Source: Porphyromonadaceae bacterium UBA7141
GTDB taxonomy: Bacteria; Bacteroidota; Bacteroidia; Bacteroidales; Muribaculaceae
DNA length: 12,265 nucleotides
Assembly (NCBI GenBank): GCA_002491945.1
Contig: DKWX01000063.1
Span: 1-12,265 of the forward strand
Direction of reading: 5' to 3'
Under the pieces are notes generated by a model that was not told the DNA's origin, searched no databases, and worked only from the letters and a program-made list of their open reading frames with translations. Shown here one piece after another: positions 7,117-12,265 of the stretch; positions within the stretch are counted from its first letter, which is position 1; every line of letters starts with the position of its first letter. A program made the translations under genes and the position numbers.

Positions 7117-8087
7117 CAAAAAACATCCACAAAGCCCTTATCAACAACGCCAAGGATTATATCATGATTATCTTTGGCCTGTTGCTGTATGGTGTAGGTT
7201 TCACAGCCTTTATCCTGCCTCACGAGATTGTGATCGGCGGTCTGTCGGGTGTCGGCACACTGGTATATTTCGGCACACGAGGGTTTGTGTCGGTGGCCGT
7301 CACCCAGTATGTCTGCAATCTGCTGCTGCTCGGCATGGCCTTTAAGCTGGTAGGCAAGACCTTTGTGATGCGCACCATCTTCGGTGCCACAATCATCTCG
7401 CTCTTCATCGGCGTTTTTGAGAATTTCTTTATGAGTCTGGGACATCCCATTATCGCGGATATCAGCATGAGCGCCATCCTGGGCGGCATCTTCTGCGGTC
7501 TGGGAGTCGGCACGGTGTTCATCCACAACGGCTCCTCGGGCGGCACCGATATCATCGCCGCCATGGTGTCGAAGCTAAGCAACGTCTCTATCGGACGCAC
7601 CATGATTGTGACCGACATGCTTATCGTCACATGCAGCATATTCCTGCCATATGATGGCGAGTGGGGGGAACGCATTGAGGCGAGAGTGCCGCTAATCGTG
7701 TACGGCTGGATTGTGACTTTTGTCATAGCATATATCACCGACATGATTATAAATACCAACCGACAGGCCACTCAGTTTGTAATCTTCTCCCACCGTTGGC
7801 GGGAGATTGCCGACAAGGTCAATGCAGAGGCCCGGCGTGGCGTGACGGTGCTCGACGGAATGGGATGGTACTCGAAAAAGGAGGTGAAGATTCTTATGGT
7901 ATGGTGCCGCAAGATTGAGGCGGTGACAATCTTCCGCATCGTGAAACTTATCGACCCTGACGCTTTCATCACCCAGGCCAACGTCAACGGCGTATATGGC
8001 AAGGGCTTTGACACAATGAAGGTTAAGCTGAAAAAGAAAAAGGAAGATGCCGCCTACCATGAGCATCAGCAGGAAGTGATAAAATAG
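7113..8087 (+). CDS. YitT-family integral membrane protein (DUF161 + DUF2179)
   Basis: This is a 324-aa inner-membrane protein. Hydrophobic segments run near residues 16-36, 42-55, 62-80, 86-108, 118-137, 163-178 and 192-212, consistent with the six or so helices of the YitT membrane domain. Family-typical glycine motifs are visible: IGGLSGVGTL (41-50) and NGSSGGTDIIA (139-149). A soluble C-terminal DUF2179 domain follows (about 217-305), with RRGVTVLDGMGWYSKKEVK, then IDPDAFI and VYGKGF, and a Lys-rich hydrophilic tail. Length is close to the usual 280-300 aa apart from the tail. The substrate is unknown for most of the family; transport or sensing roles have been proposed but cannot be read from sequence. 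It has its own promoter, a uORF and a downstream terminator, so it appears monocistronic. Confidence 0.93.
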   Translation: MTKNIHKALINNAKDYIMIIFGLLLYGVGFTAFILPHEIVIGGLSGVGTLVYFGTRGFVSVAVTQYVCNLLLLGMAFKLVGKTFVMRTIFGATIISLFIGVFENFFMSLGHPIIADISMSAILGGIFCGLGVGTVFIHNGSSGGTDIIAAMVSKLSNVSIGRTMIVTDMLIVTCSIFLPYDGEWGERIEARVPLIVYGWIVTFVIAYITDMIINTNRQATQFVIFSHRWREIADKVNAEARRGVTVLDGMGWYSKKEVKILMVWCRKIEAVTIFRIVKLIDPDAFITQANVNGVYGKGFDTMKVKLKKKKEDAAYHEHQQEVIK

Positions 8088-8101
8088 AATACTTACTTAC
8101 A
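8083..8101 (+). repeat. Short relative of the dispersed repeat (copy C)
   Basis: AAAT-A-GAAT-ACTTACTTACA aligns with AAAT-TT-GAAC-ACTTACTTACA in copy A (79-99) with one indel and two differences. It overlaps the stop codon region of the YitT-family gene and ends just before the terminator stem. Confidence 0.4.
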
Positions 8102-8102
8102 T

Positions 8103-8149
8103 AAACGAATAATCCCCATGCGTCATGACGCATGGGGATTATTTCGTTT
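8103..8149. terminator. Bidirectional terminator hairpin between convergent genes
   Basis: An 18-bp perfect inverted repeat is centred between 8125 and 8126 (arms 8108-8125 and 8126-8143). A further 5 bp (AAACG/CGTTT) pairs past one bulged T. The lower stem is A/T-rich, so each strand ends in a U-containing tract (ATTATTTCGTTT on +, ATTATTCGTTT on -). It lies 15 nt after the YitT-family stop and 62 nt from the amylase stop, as expected for a shared terminator. Because the symmetry is complete, the RNA loop must be formed by melting the central TCATGA. Confidence 0.85.
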
Positions 8150-8211
8150 AATGATTAATCGGATTTCAGCGTGATTTGCTACGTGTTCCGAGTCATACCT
8201 GGCTGTCCGGA

Positions 8212-10413
8212 TTATCTCATCATTATCTTTGAGGCCTTGCCGCCAGCTACACGGATATAAATCTTTCCGGCTTCCGGCTTGGCCACACGCACACCCTGCA
8301 GAGTGAAATAGGATGCCTCGGCATCGTCGGAGGCATCAAGTATCTCCACTCCTGTAATATTGGTGATCTGCACACGCCCGTTGTTGAAGTCGGCGCGCAC
8401 ATAGTAGCTGCCCGGAGCCACAGTCCATGACTTGCAGGCCGAAGCATTTACGTTATTGGCATATTTCTTCATGTCGGCCCAGTCATTGAGTGTCAGCGAC
8501 ACACCCTCGACAGAGGGGCCGAAGCGATTGGCGTTCATGTTGACCTCATCCCAGTCGGCGCCAAGACGGTCTGTGAGATTAAAATAGCACACTGATTCGC
8601 CTGCATCCGGAGCAAATGTCACTTTCGACGACGTGACGAATACCCCGGGCTCTGCAATTGTCATGGCCGCGCCATTGGCGGTGTCCCACTGTGCGCCAGA
8701 GATATTGCCGAGCACATAGAGGGCAGAGGGCATCTCCACAGGCTGCGGACCGGGAGTCGGGTCTTCTCCGCCATAGCTTATCATCTTATAGCTGCCGTCG
8801 GGATAGTAGGTGGCGCCGTTTACAAAAACGAGGTCGCCGTCACCGGCCTTCTCCCCACCGGCATTGCTGAAAATAATCTGCGACGGCTCTTTACCTGCAG
8901 AAGCGCTCCAGTAAAGCACTCCATTCTTCTCTGTCATCGGGTCACCCGGCCATTGGGTGCTGACGCCGCAGGGTTCACCCGCAGAGTCCCATGCCCATAC
9001 CATTACATTCCAGCCGGATGTGTTGGCGAAATACACGTAGTAGCCGTCATCGGGAGTGGGTGTCGGATCAGGCGTCGGATCCGGAGGTGTGGGAATATCG
9101 ATTTCTCCATCATAAATCACGGCGATGCCGCTGCTGCCTACATTGCCTGTGATTGTGGTGGATGTGACGGTAAACGTGCCACCGCTCACACGGTCGGTGT
9201 ATGTGCCCGCCGGACAATACCCGCCGCCGTTAACGACGCTGACACTTCCGCTCCCCTTCATCACGATTACGGCACCGCCGTTCTCACGAGTGATGGAGCA
9301 GGCGTTGCCGTTGCTCTCAAACCAGTCTTTTCTGCCGGTCATGGCGTTGCGGAATTTATTCACCTCTGCCACTGATTTGCTCTGATAGGCAGTCGAGCCT
9401 TTGCCGACCTTGATATTATTGAATCCCTTTGCTACCGGGCGCGCCAGATAGAGTGCCGTGGCGCCGCTGCGGCAGGCATATGCCGCATATGCACGGTCTA
9501 TTACACTCTGGTCAACGTTCTGCGACCATTCGTCGTTGGAGTATGTATCGTGGCTCTCTGCCCAGTACACGAGCTTCGTGTCGCTCAGTCCCTGATTGAC
9601 CACCCAGTCGCCGCCATAGCCGCCGGGGATGCCGCCGTTGTCTTTGGCCGCATAGTTGCAGTATTTATTGTCGGTCACCGACATATACTGCGAGTATTCC
9701 TTGATAATGGAAGGGTTGGGTCCGGGAGTGTCGAGAATCTCGCCATAATGATACATTCCCGGCACTGAGGTGACTGTGCTCCAGAATGCACACCCTTCTG
9801 ACGGAAGGGCTATATGCTTGGCGGCATCCCATCGTATACCGCTAACGCCGAGTTCCTTAAGTTTCTCTACATAAGCCTTGCCACGCGCCTGGACATCACT
9901 GTTCTCGGAGTTGACATCGCCATAATCGCCAAGACAGCCGTGGGTAATCGAATAGCGGTCGCCGTAGTTGATCTGACCCTCCCAGCGCACTCGCCCGTCG
10001 GAGTCCCACCATGTGTCGTGATAGCCTGCAGTTTTGTCTACATGGTTGGCCACTACGTCTACTATGATTTTAATGCCGTATCCGGCTGCTTCGGCGCAGA
10101 GGTCTCTGAGATCCTGCTCCGAACAGTAGGAGCTGCTCTTGAATGCGAGGTCATACGGCCGATATAGGTCGTGCCATGACGAACCGGCCTTGATGTCGGG
10201 GCGCTGCATGGGCGACATCTGCACGGAGCCGAATCCCGCTTCGGCTATTTTAGGAAGTTCAGCCTTGATTTCTGAAGCCGTCCAATTGAAGCAGTGCAGA
10301 ATATTGCCTTCCTGGATACCTGCGGGCAGTCCGTAATCAGTGGCATAGAGCATCCCGGTGCCCGTAGCGGCACAAAGGAGCGACAGCACTGCTGAGCCAA
10401 GAGTTTTATTCAT
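8212..10413 (-). CDS. Secreted GH13 alpha-amylase with CBM26-like module
   Basis: This 733-aa enzyme hydrolyses alpha-1,4 glucan bonds in starch. Residues 1 to about 24 are a Sec signal peptide, and I see no good lipobox. The catalytic barrel (about 30-360) has all four GH13 signatures: DVVANH (119-124), GIRWDAAKH with nucleophile D196, YGEIL with acid/base E225, and ESHDT with H288/D289. From memory, the AAKHIALP and ESHDTYSND stretches resemble the Bacillus AmyE group (GH13_28). After an all-beta C domain comes a Pro/Thr/Asp linker (440-456). A CBM26-like starch-binding module follows (about 457-545; YVYFANTSGW, WPGDPM, IIFSNAGG). Then come a second Pro-rich linker, a beta module of unknown type (563-688) and a C-terminal tail (YFTLQGVRV to the end) seen on many Bacteroidales secreted proteins. 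No susC/susD genes flank it. No TAnnTTTG box is evident upstream. Confidence 0.95.
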   Translation of the reverse strand: MNKTLGSAVLSLLCAATGTGMLYATDYGLPAGIQEGNILHCFNWTASEIKAELPKIAEAGFGSVQMSPMQRPDIKAGSSWHDLYRPYDLAFKSSSYCSEQDLRDLCAEAAGYGIKIIVDVVANHVDKTAGYHDTWWDSDGRVRWEGQINYGDRYSITHGCLGDYGDVNSENSDVQARGKAYVEKLKELGVSGIRWDAAKHIALPSEGCAFWSTVTSVPGMYHYGEILDTPGPNPSIIKEYSQYMSVTDNKYCNYAAKDNGGIPGGYGGDWVVNQGLSDTKLVYWAESHDTYSNDEWSQNVDQSVIDRAYAAYACRSGATALYLARPVAKGFNNIKVGKGSTAYQSKSVAEVNKFRNAMTGRKDWFESNGNACSITRENGGAVIVMKGSGSVSVVNGGGYCPAGTYTDRVSGGTFTVTSTTITGNVGSSGIAVIYDGEIDIPTPPDPTPDPTPTPDDGYYVYFANTSGWNVMVWAWDSAGEPCGVSTQWPGDPMTEKNGVLYWSASAGKEPSQIIFSNAGGEKAGDGDLVFVNGATYYPDGSYKMISYGGEDPTPGPQPVEMPSALYVLGNISGAQWDTANGAAMTIAEPGVFVTSSKVTFAPDAGESVCYFNLTDRLGADWDEVNMNANRFGPSVEGVSLTLNDWADMKKYANNVNASACKSWTVAPGSYYVRADFNNGRVQITNITGVEILDASDDAEASYFTLQGVRVAKPEAGKIYIRVAGGKASKIMMR

Positions 10414-10453
10414 GTTATTGTTGTTTTAAGGTCGGCACTGCCTTTTTAAAAGC

Positions 10454-10467
10454 TCGGGCATTCCCGA
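10454..10467 (-). promoter_or_regulatory. Short GC hairpin in the amylase leader
   Basis: On the minus strand TCGGG-AATG-CCCGA is followed by GCTTTT, a weak terminator or attenuator shape, 41 nt before the amylase ATG. The stem is only 5 bp, so the call is tentative. Confidence 0.3.
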
Positions 10468-10490
10468 CTGTATGTAAGAATTTATATCTG

Positions 10491-10524
10491 ATTGCAGGCA
10501 TTGCTGTGTGGCAATACCTGCAAT
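10491..10524. promoter_or_regulatory. 14-bp inverted repeat upstream of the amylase gene
   Basis: ATTGCAGGCATTGC and GCAATACCTGCAAT pair at 13 of 14 positions around TGTGTG. It lies 89 nt downstream of the adk stop and 78 nt upstream of the amylase ATG, both on the minus strand. No U-run follows on either strand, so an operator or an mRNA 3'-end stabilising hairpin fits better than an intrinsic terminator. Confidence 0.5.
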
Positions 10525-10612
10525 CTATCACGATGGAATCAAAGTCAGCGTGTGTGTATCTAAGGAGAGTGCCGGAATTTGAACCGTCTCAAAGTTCGAT
10601 ATGCCACCGCCT

Positions 10613-11212
10613 TTATTTACGGCTGCGTCGCACCTCGCCTGTAGCCTTCTCAATGCCTGCGGCTATGCAGTCGAAGATTTCTTCTACCGAACCTGAACCG
10701 TTGACCGGAAGATAGCTGCCGTCTTTAAGATAGTATTCCTTGAGAGGGTGTGTCTGGTTATGATATACGTCAAGACGGTTCTTGATGGTGTCGAGGTTGT
10801 CGTCGGCGCGGCCGGTCTCTTTGCCACGGTTGAGCATACGCTCTATAAGTTCCTCTTCGGGCACCTCCAGACCTACGACGGCATGTACCCGGCTGCCCCT
10901 GGCCTCAAGCATGTCGCGCAGAGCTTCTGCCTGCGGAATGGTGCGGGGGAACCCGTCGAACACCACTCCCTTTGCCTCGCGCGCCTCATTGTCGATTACG
11001 TGGGCTATAAGGTCGACTATCAGCTCATCCGGGATGAGATTACCTTTGGATATGTAGCTTTCGGCAGTCTTGCCGAGTTCGGTGCCGCGGGCTATATGGT
11101 CGCGGAGCACTTCTCCTGTCGAGATATGGTAGAGGCCGAACTGGTCGATGATTTTGGCACTCTGGGTGCCTTTGCCGGAGCCGGGGGCCCCGAACAGTAC
11201 GATATTGATCAT
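10613..11212 (-). CDS. adk: Adenylate kinase (short LID form)
   Basis: This is a 199-aa cytoplasmic enzyme that interconverts ATP + AMP and 2 ADP. The P-loop is GAPGSGKGT (8-16). The NMP-binding region begins STGEVLR (31-37), and DGFPRT (86-91) is the AMP-contacting motif. The LID is the short type (NRGKETGRADDN, 128-139), lacking the four-residue zinc site of long Gram-positive forms, with R136 and R146 as likely phosphate-binding arginines. ATG 11212 is preceded by AGAGAG, one of the few SD-like sequences in this window. It lies 85 nt downstream of hpt on the same strand with no terminator between them, so co-transcription is likely. The hpt-adk order recurs in Bacteroidales, where obgE often follows; here the amylase gene follows instead. 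Confidence 0.97.
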   Translation of the reverse strand: MINIVLFGAPGSGKGTQSAKIIDQFGLYHISTGEVLRDHIARGTELGKTAESYISKGNLIPDELIVDLIAHVIDNEAREAKGVVFDGFPRTIPQAEALRDMLEARGSRVHAVVGLEVPEEELIERMLNRGKETGRADDNLDTIKNRLDVYHNQTHPLKEYYLKDGSYLPVNGSGSVEEIFDCIAAGIEKATGEVRRSRK

Positions 11213-11297
11213 CTCTCTCTTTATATTTGTTGTTTTTATACTTTCCTTTTGATTTTAGCTATGCCGGCGTGTGCGGGCATGTGGCGGGGAATGCGCG

Positions 11298-11861
11298 TCA
11301 GCCCTCGGCACTGTCCTGCTCTTCTTCTATCACGTAGATGTCATGGAGATTGCGCCCTTTCCCATCAAGGTCAAGGCCATAGCCGAGTATGAATTTCGGA
11401 GGTATGGAGAAGCAGATGTAGTCAGGCTCGAAGCCGGTGCGCGATGACTGGGGCTTGTGAAGCAGTGTGGCGAAACGCACAGAGCGAGGATTATGTGCTT
11501 TGATGTCGTCAATCATTTTTACTGCCGTCAGCCCGGTGTCGACTATATCTTCGATTATCACCACATCGCGCCCGGCAAGGTCGTCGGTAAGTCCTACGAG
11601 CTGACGCACCTTGCCTGTCGTGGATGTCCCGTCGTAGGAGGCGTAGCGCACGAATGAACAGGTGCAGTCGTTGATGCCGATCTCCCGGATAAGGTCGGCG
11701 GCAAATACAAACGCCCCCTTGAGCACACATATAAACACCGGCTGGCTCTGCCCCACGTCCCGGCGTATCTCCTCGGCCACTCGCTTCACCTGCTCTGCTA
11801 TACGCTCGCGTGTAAGGTATGGCACAAATGTCAGACCATTGATTTTGATCTTGTTTCCCAT
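11298..11861 (-). CDS. hpt: Hypoxanthine phosphoribosyltransferase
   Basis: This is a 187-aa enzyme that salvages hypoxanthine and guanine to IMP and GMP using PRPP. The PRPP-binding signature is VVIIEDIVDTGLT (100-112). LKGAFVFAADLIR (48-60) and YASYDGTSTTGKV (73-85, flexible catalytic loop) are both typical, as is the C-terminal FILGYGLDLDGKGRNLHDIYVI. I chose ATG 11861 because the product then has the normal family length and begins directly with the conserved fold. The frame stays open to 11960, but those 33 extra residues are Lys/Pro/Ser-rich, lie within the predicted leader and resemble no HPRT. It is the first gene of an hpt-adk unit. A tandem 10-mer and a -7 element lie upstream. Confidence 0.96.
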   Translation of the reverse strand: MGNKIKINGLTFVPYLTRERIAEQVKRVAEEIRRDVGQSQPVFICVLKGAFVFAADLIREIGINDCTCSFVRYASYDGTSTTGKVRQLVGLTDDLAGRDVVIIEDIVDTGLTAVKMIDDIKAHNPRSVRFATLLHKPQSSRTGFEPDYICFSIPPKFILGYGLDLDGKGRNLHDIYVIEEEQDSAEG

Positions 11862-11873
11862 GTCTGTGTATAT

Positions 11874-11893
11874 GGATCGTTTTGGATCGTTTT
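11874..11893. repeat. Tandem 10-bp direct repeat in the hpt leader
   Basis: GGATCGTTTT occurs twice back to back, 12 bp upstream of the hpt start. On the coding strand it reads AAAACGATCC twice. It may be a replication slippage product or paired regulator half-sites one helical turn apart. Confidence 0.6.
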
Positions 11894-11998
11894 CTTTACT
11901 CCCCTCGCTATGCCATATTGCAGTCGTCGCTGACGGATAAGGACGCCTTTTCGCCGGCACACCGCCTTCGGAGGCAAAAGCATATCGGGTTACATCGG

Positions 11999-12014
11999 CA
12001 AAGTTACAAAATTA
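11999..12014 (-). promoter_or_regulatory. Putative hpt-adk promoter with tandem -7 boxes
   Basis: On the minus strand TAATTTTG (12014-12007) is followed directly by TAACTTTG (12006-11999), and each fits TAnnTTTG. TTTG at 12043-12040 is 25 nt upstream of the first box, longer than ideal, so the -33 element is weak. The predicted starts are near 12000 or 11992, giving a leader of about 130-140 nt. Confidence 0.5.
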
Positions 12015-12084
12015 TCCTTTAATTTTACTTATTTTCACGCAAAATTCCAGTCTGTACCCGCTTTTCATTATCAGTTTCTCCATC

Positions 12085-12153
12085 TCACGGCTTCTCGATG
12101 AGCAGAATATAGCCTATGATGCCCAAAACTACTGCCAATAAACATATTATCAT
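12085..12153 (-). CDS. Possible 22-aa single-helix membrane peptide
   Basis: ATG 12153 opens MIICLLAVVLGIIGYILLIEKP then TGA: one uninterrupted hydrophobic helix with a charged end. It lies between the terminator at 12169-12202 and the hpt promoter. No SD or promoter is clear. The frame stays open upstream through the terminator to the window edge, which weakens the case for a defined start. I do not recognise a family. Confidence 0.2.
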   Translation of the reverse strand: MIICLLAVVLGIIGYILLIEKP

Positions 12154-12168
12154 AGGATTCGCAGCGAC

Positions 12169-12202
12169 AAAAAAAAAATTGATTGTCATCTCGACAACCA
12201 AT
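12169..12202 (-). terminator. Rho-independent terminator of a minus-strand unit off the right edge
   Basis: On the minus strand ATTGGTTGTC (12202-12193), loop GAGAT and GACAATCAAT (12187-12178) form a 10-bp stem with a single G-U pair. An unbroken run of nine T (12177-12169) follows. This is textbook intrinsic terminator geometry. It implies a minus-strand gene ending at or just past the right boundary and insulates hpt-adk from it. Confidence 0.85.
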
Positions 12203-12265
12203 CTTCTGTTAACCTTAAAATCTAATACCATGAAAAACTCAATGCAAATATAGATAAAAATCGCT

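Larger units (their letters stand above)
11862..12265. other. Right-edge intergenic region upstream of hpt
   Basis: This stretch of about 400 bp contains the hpt leader with a tandem 10-mer (11874-11893), tandem -7 elements (11999-12014), a 22-codon hydrophobic ORF (12085-12153, -) and an intrinsic terminator (12169-12202, -). On the plus strand a gene-like start (ATG 12230) stops after seven codons. The 3' end of a minus-strand gene probably lies at or just beyond the right edge, but its reading frame cannot be fixed from about 60 nt. Confidence 0.6.

Noticed and set aside
8953..9375. Plus-strand open frame of 140 codons opposite the amylase
   Set aside because: Antisense shadow of the linker, C-domain and CBM-coding region; low-complexity translation.
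10560..10660. Complete tRNA gene on the minus strand
   Set aside because: No matching 5' acceptor strand (GGAGAGTG) or anticodon arm exists upstream, that sequence is adk coding DNA, and the T-stem pairs for only 3 bp.
11862..11960. N-terminal extension of hpt to the ATG at 11960
   Set aside because: It adds 33 residues unlike any HPRT and covers the tandem repeat and predicted leader; ATG 11861 gives the standard length.
12230..12253. Plus-strand gene start (ATGAAAAAC...) near the right edge
   Set aside because: The frame stops after seven codons, and the strand lies opposite a minus-strand terminator context.
1..12265. CRISPR array, insertion sequence, phage or defence system
   Set aside because: There are no regularly spaced direct repeats, transposase, integrase or recognisable defence domains in any frame; the genes are mostly housekeeping.

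Overview
The window looks like a chromosomal segment of a Bacteroidota bacterium, order Bacteroidales, possibly Muribaculaceae. Four things suggest this. Several start regions carry the Bacteroidota -7 element TAnnTTTG, two of them with a well-spaced TTTG at -33. Shine-Dalgarno sequences are mostly weak or missing. hpt is followed by adk. The secreted amylase ends in a tail (YFTLQGVRV...GKIYIR) that I recall from secreted proteins of Muribaculaceae and Prevotella. The family-level placement is an inference.

Layout, left to right. (1) 1-284 is a leader region with three inverted TGCAA/TTGCA pairs and one copy of a dispersed repeat. (2) 285-638 (+) encodes a short MGMT-type DNA alkyltransferase. 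Its 3' end overlaps by 11 bp the convergent 3' end of gltB (628-5121, -), the glutamate synthase large subunit. No gltD is visible beside it. (3) 5122-5542 is a divergent intergenic region with a gltB promoter, a second and inverted copy of the dispersed repeat, a near-perfect Bacteroidota promoter and a structured leader. These precede a 466-aa TerB-like protein of unknown role (5543-6943, +). (4) 6990-7116 has another textbook promoter and an 18-codon upstream ORF whose stop overlaps the start of a YitT-family membrane protein (7113-8087, +). (5) A strong, symmetric hairpin at 8103-8149 separates that gene from the convergent secreted GH13 alpha-amylase (8212-10413, -). (6) hpt then adk (minus strand, 11861 to 10613) form a purine salvage and nucleotide-balance unit with its own promoter. 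A clear intrinsic terminator at 12169-12202 closes a minus-strand unit that lies off the right edge.

The genes are mostly housekeeping: ammonia assimilation, purine salvage, alkylation repair and starch use. There is no phage, IS, CRISPR or obvious defence island. The most unusual content is intergenic: a dispersed repeat related at four sites, a regularly spaced palindrome array in front of the alkyltransferase gene, a possible switching leader RNA in front of the TerB-like gene, and a uORF coupled to the yitT-like gene.
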